The position numbers and the translations under genes are program-made. Source: JACQFV01 sp964593585 (GTDB taxonomy: Bacteria > Zixibacteria > MSB-5A5 > WJJR01). From it: DNA of 64,000 nt. Where the stretch lies: the NCBI GenBank assembly GCA_964593585.1, contig CAZQIZ010000012.1, forward strand, positions 1 through 64,000, read 5' to 3'. Of the stretch, positions 35,401 to 42,923 are shown piece by piece (position 1 is the first letter of the stretch; each line of letters starts with the position of its first letter). The notes under the pieces are model-generated. The model did no database searches and was not told where the DNA came from. It saw nothing but the letters and a program-made list of their open reading frames with translations.

Positions 35401-36657
35401 CACCTGGCGGTATCGTGCAACACCTGCCACGCGTCCGGATACACAGGGACGGCGTCGGAGTGCCTGGCCTGTCACCAGAGCGATTACACCGCGACTGTCA
35501 ATCCGGATCACAGCGGCCTGGCGACGGATTGCGCGCAATGCCACACGACGATCGGGTGGAAGCCATCATCGTTCAATCACAACCAGACGCAGTTTGTGCT
35601 GACCGGGGCGCACACATCGGTCACCTGTAACAACTGCCACGCCGCCGGGTATACCGGGACACCAATGGCATGCTTTGCCTGCCACGATGACGACTACAAC
35701 GGTGTGGGCGATCCTGACCATGCGCTGGCGGGTTTCTCGACGGTTTGCACACCTTGCCATAACACGACGGCCTGGTCGCAGGTGTCGTGGAGCCACAATC
35801 AGACGGGATTCACACTGACTGGGGCGCACCAATCAGTGACGTGCAACAGCTGCCACTCGACGGGGTTTGCGAACACGTCATCGGCGTGCTATGCCTGCCA
35901 CGGCAGCGACTTTGCCGGCGCGACCAACCCCGATCATGTGGCCGGCGGATTCCCGACACTGTGCGAGCAGTGTCACACGACCACAGCGTGGACCCCCGCG
36001 TCCTTTGATCACAATCTCTCGGGATTCCCGCTGACCGGCGCGCACGCGACCGTGAACTGCAACAGTTGCCATGCCAATGGTTACACCGGCACGCCGACGG
36101 ACTGTGGCGCCTGCCACCATGCCGACTATCTGGGTGTGCTGGATCCCAATCATGTGAGCGCGGGATTCTCGACGCTCTGCCAGCAGTGTCATACCACAAC
36201 GGCGTGGACGCCGGCGTCGTTTGATCACAATCAATCGGGATTCCCGCTCACGGGGGCGCACACGACCGTGACCTGCAACAGTTGCCACGCCAACGGCTAC
36301 AGCGGCACACCGATGGAGTGCGCGGCCTGCCACAGCAGCGATTACCTGTCCGCGACGCCCAATCATGTGGCGGCGGGATTCCCGACGACCTGCCAGGCAT
36401 GCCACACGACCAGCGCCTGGACGCCGGCCAATTGGGATCATGACGCGCAGTACTTCCCGATCTATTCCGGCAAGCATAAAGGCAAATGGAACGATTGCGC
36501 CGATTGCCATCTGAATCCGGCAAACTTCGCGACATTCGAGTGCATCTTCTGTCACAAGCACAATCAGACGGACACCGACAGAGACCACACCGGGGAGCCG
36601 GGATACCAATATCTCAGTTCGGCATGCTATGCCTGTCATCCGCGGGGGTCGCATTGA
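32398..36657 (+). CDS. 58-haem giant c-type cytochrome of tandem three-haem modules
   Basis: The 1,419-residue product has a signal peptide (RRLLLAAVLVLGAAVTAAA) and 58 CxxCH motifs by my count, one of the highest I know. From haem 10 to haem 54 it is a perfect modular array: CxxCH, 27 residues, CxxCH, 10 residues, CxxCH, 20 residues, then again, a 72-residue unit repeated about 15 times. Each unit also has three conserved non-CxxCH histidines (LDHD, TGAH, DPxH), enough to give every haem a second His ligand. The N-terminal nine and C-terminal four haems are less regular. It should form a long rod of closely spaced haems, perhaps hundreds of angstroms, for electron transfer through or beyond the periplasm. 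It lies between the 20-haem gene (ATGA overlap) and an outer-membrane barrel gene (TTGA overlap). Confidence 0.93.
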   Translation: MRRLLLAAVLVLGAAVTAAAQTAPRNPHGEIRWDCQDCHTLTSWRRMREPLGFTHGETGFPLVGAHAKTSCVSCHHDLRFVETESSCANCHTDIHRGQLGAECQTCHSAENWQSRREVFEQHAQRGFPLVGVHAIANCDACHVNQLPREFAGTPTDCAACHAADFQATSDPAHMAAGFSQECQSCHGIGALSWMNATYQHPASFPLANAHDGPSCNDCHATAYAGTSPDCFACHESDYRTAPDPDHVAAGFSMQCAECHTTVAWEPAALDHGLTSFPLTGAHVEVSCNACHTASFSGTPSACVACHESNFTAAADPDHVGGGFPEDCALCHGTAAWTPATFDHDLSDFPLSGAHVSVTCNSCHASGYTGTASDCVACHESDYLAAADPKHLEAGFPRQCAQCHSTPAWRPANLNHDLTDFPLTGAHVSVTCENCHKAGYTGTASACVACHTSDYTNAADPNHVSGGFSTACAECHTTAGWAPASLDHDLTDFPLTGAHATVTCNSCHAYGYTGTPLECDACHHADYLGVADPNHTSAGFSTACAECHTTAGWVPASLDHDLTDFPLTGAHVAVSCNSCHSAGYTGTASACIACHETDYTTTTDPDHAGAGFSTECAQCHTTVAWEPAGLDHDLTDFPLTGAHQMVACNDCHQSGYTGTASACFACHEADYVSTDDPDHAALSYPTECAQCHTTTAWEPALFDHATTQFPLTGAHAKVTCENCHASGYTGTPRECDACHHVDYTAVSDPNHVSAGFSTACADCHTTAGWTPASLDHDITGFPLTGAHTSVTCANCHTSGYTGTASACVACHESDYRDVDDPDHIAAGFPDNCVLCHTTAGWEPANLDHKLTDFPLTGAHSSVTCENCHTSGYTGTPSSCFACHGSDYQAAAGPDHAAGGFPTDCAQCHTTTAWEPASFDHATTQFPLTGAHATITCANCHAAGYSGTPLACFACHDDDYNAVADPNHVSAGFGTICSECHTTSGWTPASLDHDITGFPLTGAHLAVSCNTCHASGYTGTASECLACHQSDYTATVNPDHSGLATDCAQCHTTIGWKPSSFNHNQTQFVLTGAHTSVTCNNCHAAGYTGTPMACFACHDDDYNGVGDPDHALAGFSTVCTPCHNTTAWSQVSWSHNQTGFTLTGAHQSVTCNSCHSTGFANTSSACYACHGSDFAGATNPDHVAGGFPTLCEQCHTTTAWTPASFDHNLSGFPLTGAHATVNCNSCHANGYTGTPTDCGACHHADYLGVLDPNHVSAGFSTLCQQCHTTTAWTPASFDHNQSGFPLTGAHTTVTCNSCHANGYSGTPMECAACHSSDYLSATPNHVAAGFPTTCQACHTTSAWTPANWDHDAQYFPIYSGKHKGKWNDCADCHLNPANFATFECIFCHKHNQTDTDRDHTGEPGYQYLSSACYACHPRGSH
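33160..36390. repeat. about fifteen 216-bp tandem coding repeats (three-haem modules)
   Basis: Equivalent codons for the first CxxCH of each unit fall at 33160, 33376, 33592 and on at 216-base steps, ending near 36391. A few units are one to three codons shorter. Neighbouring units differ at many third positions, so the array is older than the 258-bp array in the giant secreted protein. The repeat is coding and not a CRISPR array. Confidence 0.9.
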
Positions 36658-38282
36658 GACGCGCACTTGCGATCATGCTCTTTGCCTGCCTGATCCTCTG
36701 TGCTTCGGCGTCGACATGGGGCGATGTTGTCGAGCGGACGTTCAAGGTTACCTTTGTCTCGACCGAACTGGTCTACATCAATGGCGGCCGTGCGGAGGGA
36801 CTCACGGTCGGCGCGCGCCCTGCGGTCTGGAGCGGCGACGCCAAGGTGGCCGAACTGGAGGTGGCGCATCTGGCCGAGCATTCCGCCGCCTGCCGCATCC
36901 TCGGTCCGGGCGGTAACATCCGAATCGGTGACCCGGTCAGGATCACCCTCGAACTTTCGACAAATGCAGATACCCTCAGTGCGCTATCCGTGTCCGGCGA
37001 TTCCACCTCAATGACCGACTCGCCCGCTCCTTCGCCGACTGCTCCGCCGCGGACGCCGTCGGCGCCGGCGAAGGTCTCCGGCGGCATCGCCGTGCTTTAC
37101 AGCAATTGGAACGATCGCAGCGACGCGGATTTGGATTTTGCCCAGGGCCGTGTCGATTTCGATCTGCGGGTGGACCGTCTCTGGACGCCGGGGCTGTCGC
37201 TGGTCGTGCGCTCCACCGGACGTCAGGATCGCTGGAGTGGGGCATCATCCGGTCGCGGCGACAATGCCTGGGAGAGCCGGATCGCCACGCTGACGCTCGA
37301 CTATCGTTCACCGGGTACGGCGGTGGGACTTTCGGCGGGCCGGATCAATCCGGCGCGGCTGGGAGCGATTGGGTGGCTCGACGGCGCGTCGGTTGAATAC
37401 AATGTCTCGCCCGTGTGGCATCTGGGCATCTTCGGCGGCGCGAACTCGCGCTGGCAGTACACTGAAGATCGCCCGGAGTTGCAGGTCTATGGGGTGTTCG
37501 CAGGATTCCGCCGCGGCAGCGCGCGGCGATTGCTGGTGGATCAGACCATCGCGACGGTTGGGCAGTACCATGGCCGGACCGCCAGCCGTGAGGCGCTCTT
37601 GGCGCAGGGACGGATCGTGCGCGGAGGCCGCTTCAGCATCAGCCATCTTCTGGAAATCGATATGAACCGCGGCTGGCGACGCGATCAGGCCGGTGAGTCG
37701 ATCAGTCTGTCCTGCGCGTTTGCCCAAGGACAGGTGAATCTGTCGCGGGCAGTGATCGCCAGTGTCTCGTATGATACGCGCAAGAGCTTCCGCAATTACG
37801 AAACTCGCGATATCGCCGACAGCATCTTCGATGACCGCGTCCGTCAGGGTGTCCGGGCGCAGCTCGATTTGATGCTGCTGCCAGGGTTATCGCTTTCCGG
37901 GGGTGTCGGTTTACGATCCGTGGCGGGCGAGGCGGAGAAGACCCATTCCTACAACGGCGCGGTGCGCAAGCAGGGCTTGTTCAACGCGCGGAGCAACGCG
38001 AGCGTCAGCGGCTCACGGTTTTCGGGTGAATCCAGCAGCGGCTACAACTTGAACGCCTCGCTGGGCCAGGGTCTGGGCGCGCGCACCTGGCTGTCGCTAG
38101 GCGGTGGATGGTATAGCTACACGCTGGCGGGGCAGTCGCAACGGTGGTCAAACCACAAGATCGATCTGAGTGCGCGGGTTGCGCTGTCGCGCGCGCTGGC
38201 CCTCAATGGGCTCGGGCAGTGGCAGGACGGTGATGACACCCGCGGGCATCGTGTCGAAGCGGGCATTAGCGTGCAATTTTAG
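36654..38282 (+). CDS. outer-membrane beta-barrel-like protein of the cytochrome cluster
   Basis: The roughly 542-residue product has a signal peptide (LAIMLFACLILCASAS), a small N-terminal domain with a KVTFVSTELVYINGG-type beta start, a Pro/Ser/Thr linker (about residues 120-145), and then many amphipathic beta segments with aromatic girdle residues. It ends in Phe (ISVQF), the usual last residue of outer-membrane barrels recognised by BAM. I infer a porin-like barrel that may sheath or dock the large cytochrome, as MtrB-type porins do, though it shows no obvious MtrB sequence motif. The TTG start overlaps the cytochrome stop (TTGA); an ATG at 36675 is the alternative. Confidence 0.68.
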   Translation: MRRALAIMLFACLILCASASTWGDVVERTFKVTFVSTELVYINGGRAEGLTVGARPAVWSGDAKVAELEVAHLAEHSAACRILGPGGNIRIGDPVRITLELSTNADTLSALSVSGDSTSMTDSPAPSPTAPPRTPSAPAKVSGGIAVLYSNWNDRSDADLDFAQGRVDFDLRVDRLWTPGLSLVVRSTGRQDRWSGASSGRGDNAWESRIATLTLDYRSPGTAVGLSAGRINPARLGAIGWLDGASVEYNVSPVWHLGIFGGANSRWQYTEDRPELQVYGVFAGFRRGSARRLLVDQTIATVGQYHGRTASREALLAQGRIVRGGRFSISHLLEIDMNRGWRRDQAGESISLSCAFAQGQVNLSRAVIASVSYDTRKSFRNYETRDIADSIFDDRVRQGVRAQLDLMLLPGLSLSGGVGLRSVAGEAEKTHSYNGAVRKQGLFNARSNASVSGSRFSGESSSGYNLNASLGQGLGARTWLSLGGGWYSYTLAGQSQRWSNHKIDLSARVALSRALALNGLGQWQDGDDTRGHRVEAGISVQF

Positions 38283-38293
38283 CGGCTACGGTC

Positions 38294-39658
38294 ATGACGG
38301 AAACCACGATCATGTGGGCGGGAGTGCTGGCGCTGGGCGCGGGGATCATCGTGCCCTATGCGCTCCGTTTCCATCGCCGGCAACGGGCGGCCTGGCGGCG
38401 CAAGCATGAAGCGCTGCAGGCGGGCATCGAGAAGCCGCGCGGGCAGTATCCGTTCATCGATCCCGGATTGTGCATTGGCTGCGGCGGGTGTGTGGCCGCC
38501 TGTCCCGAGGGCGATGTGCTCGATGTTGTGTATGGGACCGCGATGGTCATCAACGGCGTCCGCTGCGTGGGACACGGCAACTGCGAGCGCGCCTGTCCAG
38601 TCGGCGCGCTGGTGGTCGGGCTGGGCGACACCCGTGAGCGCGAGGACATTCCGAACCTCTCCCGTGAGTATGAGACCACGGTGCCCGGGTTGTTCATCGT
38701 CGGGGAGCTCGGCGGGCTGTCGCTCATTCGCAACGCGATCCGTCAGGGGCACGCGGTGATCGAGACCATCGCGCAACGGCTGCCATCGCAGCCGCCGGCG
38801 GAGGCCTACGATGTAATCATCGTCGGGGCCGGCCCGGCCGGGCTGACCGCGGCGCTGTCGGCGATCGAACGCGGACTGAACTATCTGGTCATCGACCAGA
38901 ACCAGATCGGCGGCACGATCCTGCATTATCCCCACCGGAAACTGGTGATGACCCAGCCGGTCGAGATCCCTCTCTACGGCTGTCTGCGCCGCGAGGAATA
39001 TTCCAAGGAAGAACTGCTTGAGATCTGGACGGAGATTACAACCCGCTTTGATGTCCAAGTGCGCACCGGCGAGCGGGTCGACGATGTGTCGAGGGACGGC
39101 GGGACATTCCGGATCTTCACCAGCGCCGGGATCTACCGGGCACGAAATGTGGTGCTGGCGCTGGGGCGTCGCGGCACACCGCGCAAACTGGGCGTGCCGG
39201 GCGAAGATCTCGCCAAGGTGATGTACCAACTGGTCGACGCGCGTTCATATGCCGGGCAAAACCTGCTGGTTGTCGGCGGCGGCGACAGCGCGGTCGAAGC
39301 GGCGGTCGGGTTGGCGCGCCAGCCGGGGAACCGCGTCTGGATTTCCTACCGCAAGGCGTCGTTTGCGCGGGTGAAGAAGAAAAACGAGGACAAGATTCGC
39401 GAACTGGTCGATCGCGGCAAGGTGACCGCGTTGTTTGAATCCGAGGTGCATCTGATCGACCCGGCCGCGGTCACGCTGGCGACCCGCGAGGGGACGGTGG
39501 AAATCCCGAACGACTATGTCTTCGTGATGATCGGCGGACTCCCGCCGTTTGAGATGCTGCGGGCGGCCGGGGTCCGTTTTGGCGGCAAGACCACCGACGC
39601 GCGCGCGGCCACGCTTTCGGGCGCTACCGTCGAAACGTCCGACACGCGCCGCCGATAG
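38294..39658 (+). CDS. membrane-anchored ferredoxin-FAD/NAD(P) oxidoreductase, thioredoxin-reductase-like
   Basis: The 454-residue product starts with a single hydrophobic anchor (MWAGVLALGAGIIVPYAL), then a basic stretch and an iron-sulfur domain. One cluster is clear (CIGCGGCVAACP); the second is CVGHGNCERACP, where the expected second Cys is replaced. Residues about 170-430 form a two-dinucleotide-binding flavoprotein (IIVGAGPAGLTAALSA for FAD, VVGGGDSAVEAAVGLA for NAD(P)H), without a CxxC redox pair, as in YpdA-like enzymes. It starts 11 bases after the barrel gene. It could feed electrons from NAD(P)H into, or receive them from, the cytochrome chain; direction is unknown. Confidence 0.75.
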   Translation: MTETTIMWAGVLALGAGIIVPYALRFHRRQRAAWRRKHEALQAGIEKPRGQYPFIDPGLCIGCGGCVAACPEGDVLDVVYGTAMVINGVRCVGHGNCERACPVGALVVGLGDTREREDIPNLSREYETTVPGLFIVGELGGLSLIRNAIRQGHAVIETIAQRLPSQPPAEAYDVIIVGAGPAGLTAALSAIERGLNYLVIDQNQIGGTILHYPHRKLVMTQPVEIPLYGCLRREEYSKEELLEIWTEITTRFDVQVRTGERVDDVSRDGGTFRIFTSAGIYRARNVVLALGRRGTPRKLGVPGEDLAKVMYQLVDARSYAGQNLLVVGGGDSAVEAAVGLARQPGNRVWISYRKASFARVKKKNEDKIRELVDRGKVTALFESEVHLIDPAAVTLATREGTVEIPNDYVFVMIGGLPPFEMLRAAGVRFGGKTTDARAATLSGATVETSDTRRR

Positions 39659-39678
39659 TTGAACTCCCAATTCATTCG

Positions 39679-40932
39679 TCAGTGCAGATTGAAACGGCCG
39701 CTAAACCCGCAGGAGCCGTCGGGCCCGCCGTGCACCTTGATCTGGAACCGCTCGCCATAGGGTGAATCGCAGCGGGTGACCGTCCAGAGGTAGGCGCCGG
39801 TGTTGGGGGCCGCGGGATCGAGCACGCAGACGAAGTCGCCGTTGTGGTACAGCTCGAGGACCACCGCTTCGGGCAGGTGGGTCGGATCCCAGGTGATTGA
39901 ATGCTGGGTCTGCAACGGCCAGATGTCGTTGGCGGTGGGGCTGGTCACACGCACGGTGCAGGCCTGAACGCTGAAGAAGTCGCTGAACTGCGAACAGTTG
40001 AATTCGTTGAGGTCGCTGATCCGTATGCGATAGTCGGGCCCGCTGCCGCCCCCGTAGTCGTTGACCACCCAGTCGAAGTAGCCGTCGTCGGGGGTGTTGG
40101 CGGCGATGATGTACTGATAGTCCGAACCGCGATAGAGATGCAGGCCGACTTTGATGTTCGTGCCCAGCCCCAGTGGCTGCCACTGGATTGTGCGCGCCTC
40201 GCCGGTGACCCATAACTCGCGCTCGCGGGGCACGGTGACCTCAATCGGACAGGGGAGTTCCACGGTGAAAAAGTCGCTGAAGTCGTAGAGGTTCTCGTCC
40301 AACAGCGATGTGACTTTGATACGGTAGTCGGGGTCGCTCTTGTCCGCGCAACTGGTCAGCTCCCAGTCGTAGTACCCGTCATTGTGCGTCGCCTCGGTGA
40401 TGTTGCAGAGGTTGAAACCCGCCTTGTACAGGTCAAGCCGCACCTGGCTGCCGGCGTAGCCGGAGCGCCACTGGATGGTGCGCGATTCGCCACGCGACCA
40501 GGAGGTGGCCCAGTTGGGATAAATGACCGCCATGTAGGCCGGCGGGTAGACGGTGGTGAAACTCCAGATCGGGCCGATGACGTTGCGGCCGTCTTCATCG
40601 ATCAGAATGACCCGCCAGTAGTAGGTCCGCGCCAGCGACAGGGAATCGATGGTCAACGAACGACCCGCGACGCTGGGTTTGTAGAGCAAGGGCGGATTGC
40701 TGGTGCCCAGGTAGACATCCTGGCGGATGGTGCGTCCTTCGGGCGAATTTCCCCCCTCCCAGGAGAGGGTGACCGAGGTGGGTTGATCGACGGCGCCGTT
40801 GGCGGGGGTCGGGTTGGACGGGGGTGTGAGCTTCTCGTCGCAATTGCCGGTCAACCAACACAGGCACCCCCCGCCCAGAAGGACGGCGAGGGCGGCGATT
40901 AGAAGAAGACGAATGGGACGGTGCGCGCGCAT
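39679..40932 (-). CDS. lipoprotein with FN3-like and three Kre9/KNH-like repeats
   Basis: The 417-residue product carries a lipoprotein signal ending in LGGGC, a fibronectin-III-like module (about residues 40-130, SVTLSWEGG to WSFTTV), and three similar 90-residue modules with TIQWxxG/TITWD and DGYYDWELTS / DGYFDWVVND / GAYLWTVT, the pattern of the Kre9/KNH (Ser-Thr-rich GPI) family found widely in FCB surface proteins. It is convergent with the electron-transfer cluster, with 20 bases between. A surface or outer-membrane-anchored structural role is likely. No enzyme motif is seen. Confidence 0.75.
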   Translation of the reverse strand: MRAHRPIRLLLIAALAVLLGGGCLCWLTGNCDEKLTPPSNPTPANGAVDQPTSVTLSWEGGNSPEGRTIRQDVYLGTSNPPLLYKPSVAGRSLTIDSLSLARTYYWRVILIDEDGRNVIGPIWSFTTVYPPAYMAVIYPNWATSWSRGESRTIQWRSGYAGSQVRLDLYKAGFNLCNITEATHNDGYYDWELTSCADKSDPDYRIKVTSLLDENLYDFSDFFTVELPCPIEVTVPRERELWVTGEARTIQWQPLGLGTNIKVGLHLYRGSDYQYIIAANTPDDGYFDWVVNDYGGGSGPDYRIRISDLNEFNCSQFSDFFSVQACTVRVTSPTANDIWPLQTQHSITWDPTHLPEAVVLELYHNGDFVCVLDPAAPNTGAYLWTVTRCDSPYGERFQIKVHGGPDGSCGFSGRFNLH

Positions 40933-41002
40933 GCGAGGTCGCCGGATTTTCTACCGATGTGCGGGGCGATTATTCCCGAACCTGATACGAATCCGGAGGG
41001 GG

Positions 41003-41986
41003 TTATTGTTCCCGGAGAGTGGCCTCGCCGGCCACCACCGTGATATCGCCGGTCGTGGTGCGCAGGATCAGGGCGCCATGGTCGTCGATGGCCACCGCCT
41101 GGCCTTGGATCACCTTTTGTCCATAATGGATGGTGACGTCGCGTCCCAGAAGCAGCGAGCGGTCGCGGTAGTCGGCCAGGAATGGAGTGAGGCCATCGCG
41201 ACGGAACCGTCGGTAAACCGCCTCGAAATGGGTCAGGAATGAGCGGAAGAAAGCCAGACGGTCCAGCGGACGGCCGCAGGCGTGTGCCAGCGAGCCAGCG
41301 GTCTGACGAAGGGCGGGGGGGAAATCCTCCAGCCGGTGGGCGACATTGATCCCGGTGCCGCAGACGACAAAGTAAACACGGTCGACCTCGGCGGAGACTT
41401 CGGTGAGGACGCCGAACACCTTGCGTCCGGCAATCAGGCCATCGTTGGGCCATTTGAGATCGACTTTCAGACCGAGATCATCCTCCACGGTTTGCGCGAA
41501 GGCCAGCGCGGCCAGAAGCGAGACGCCGGCGGCTTTCTGCAGCGGCAACTGCGGGCGCAGGATGAAGGATGCCCAAATGCCCAATCCCGGCGGCGAATGC
41601 CAGACCCGTCCCAGGCGTCCACGGCCGCTGGTCTGCTCTTCGGCGACCACGATCGTCCCTTCCGGGGCCTTGGCCTCGGCCAATTCGAGTGCGCGGGCAT
41701 TGGTCGAACCGATGCGGTTGTAGCAGTGCAACTGGCGCGCCAGGATGCGTGTCTTCAGTCCGGCGAGGATTTCGGTGTCGATCATCCGGTCGGGAGAACG
41801 CGTGATACGGAGGGACTCGTTGCGTCCCGCGGTCAGTTCATATCCCAGCGCGCGCAGTTCATCGAGTCCGCGGTGGACACGCGCGCGCGAGATCCCGAGC
41901 GCCGCGGCCAATTCGGTCGGTGTCCAGCCGCTTGCGGTCTTCCGCGTGCGCAGAAGCAGAACGATCTCGTTGACGAGGGGATCCAT
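41003..41986 (-). CDS. birA: biotin-protein ligase / biotin operon repressor BirA
   Basis: The 327-residue protein joins a winged-helix DNA-binding domain (WTPTELAAALGISRARVHRGLDELRALGY, residues 20-50) to a biotin-ligase catalytic domain with the adenylation motif GRGRLGRVW and KWPNDGLIAGRK. It activates biotin and attaches it to acetyl-CoA-carboxylase-type carriers. The helix-turn-helix suggests it also represses transcription. The ATG at 41986 is used; an upstream in-frame stretch overlaps nadC. It closes the lptB-ybbR-tsaD-nadC-birA run, 11 bases after nadC. Confidence 0.93.
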   Translation of the reverse strand: MDPLVNEIVLLLRTRKTASGWTPTELAAALGISRARVHRGLDELRALGYELTAGRNESLRITRSPDRMIDTEILAGLKTRILARQLHCYNRIGSTNARALELAEAKAPEGTIVVAEEQTSGRGRLGRVWHSPPGLGIWASFILRPQLPLQKAAGVSLLAALAFAQTVEDDLGLKVDLKWPNDGLIAGRKVFGVLTEVSAEVDRVYFVVCGTGINVAHRLEDFPPALRQTAGSLAHACGRPLDRLAFFRSFLTHFEAVYRRFRRDGLTPFLADYRDRSLLLGRDVTIHYGQKVIQGQAVAIDDHGALILRTTTGDITVVAGEATLREQ

Positions 41987-41997
41987 GAATTGGCCGT

Positions 41998-42921
41998 TCA
42001 GCGCGCGGCGTGTCGGATGCTGCGCTCCGGCGCGCCGTCCCACTCCAGCGAGAAGTTGATCGAGCGCGCCGAATGCGTGATGTGGCCGGATGAGACAAAA
42101 TCGACGCCGGTGCGGGCGATGGCGGCGATATTGCGCGGGGTGACTCCGCCGGAGGCCTCGATCGTGATGACCTTGTCATGCCGGCGTTGCCATTGCCGGA
42201 TGGCGCGTGTCGCCTGCCTCAGTTGCGCGACAGTGAAGTTGTCCAAAAGCAGCCAATCGACGCCCAAGCGCAGAGCGAGTTCGATTTGCGCCGGGGACTG
42301 GATCTCGCAGATCAGGCGTCGCTTGCCCTGACGGCGATGCGCGGCGGTGATGGCGGCGGCGAGTCCGCCGGCGGCGAGAATGTGATTGTCCTTCAACATC
42401 AACGCATCATGAAGTCCGAGGCGGTGATTGACCGCGCCGCCCAGGAGCGTGGCGCGTTTCTCAAGCAGCCGCAGCCCGGGAGTGGTCTTGCGCGTGTCGA
42501 GCAGGCGCGCCCCTCGTTTCGGCAGCCGCGCGGCCATCGCCGCGCTCTCGGTGGCGATGCCGGAGAGGTGCGCGACGAAATTGAGGGCGCAGCGTTCGGC
42601 GGAAAGCAGCGCGGCGGCATCGCCGCGCACAATCGCGACGGCAGTCTGCGAATGGAAGCGATGCCCCTCACGTATCATCCAGGTGATCCGGCAGCGCCGA
42701 TCCAATCGGCGAAAGCAGGCGGCGAAGGCATCGGCGCCGGCCAGGACGCCATCGTCCTTGGCCAAGAGAATGGCGCGCCCCGGTTTCCCTTTCAAGCCGA
42801 GCGCCTGCGTGGTATGGTCGCCGGTTCCCAGATCTTCACCGAGAGCGATGTCGACCGCCTGCCGCAGCGCGCGACGGTAGGCGGCCGTCGGGATGAGAAA
42901 TGGGGCATCTTCCACTCTCAT
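41998..42921 (-). CDS. nadC: nicotinate-nucleotide pyrophosphorylase NadC
   Basis: The 307-residue enzyme converts quinolinate and PRPP to nicotinate mononucleotide, CO2 and pyrophosphate in de novo NAD synthesis. Family signatures include EDLGTGDHTT near the N-terminus, LLDTRKTTPGLRLLEK (the RKT-TPG substrate motif), VNHRLGLHDALMLKDNH and EASGGV near the end. The ATG at 42921 begins 2 bases after the tsaD stop. Upstream in-frame sequence on this strand lies in tsaD and is unlikely to be coding. Soluble cytoplasmic protein, complete. Confidence 0.95.
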   Translation of the reverse strand: MRVEDAPFLIPTAAYRRALRQAVDIALGEDLGTGDHTTQALGLKGKPGRAILLAKDDGVLAGADAFAACFRRLDRRCRITWMIREGHRFHSQTAVAIVRGDAAALLSAERCALNFVAHLSGIATESAAMAARLPKRGARLLDTRKTTPGLRLLEKRATLLGGAVNHRLGLHDALMLKDNHILAAGGLAAAITAAHRRQGKRRLICEIQSPAQIELALRLGVDWLLLDNFTVAQLRQATRAIRQWQRRHDKVITIEASGGVTPRNIAAIARTGVDFVSSGHITHSARSINFSLEWDGAPERSIRHAAR

Positions 42922-42923
42922 GG

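Noticed and set aside
32398..36657. CRISPR-like periodic array
   Set aside because: The 216-bp period is coding, with no short identical repeats and unique spacers; it is the three-haem module array.
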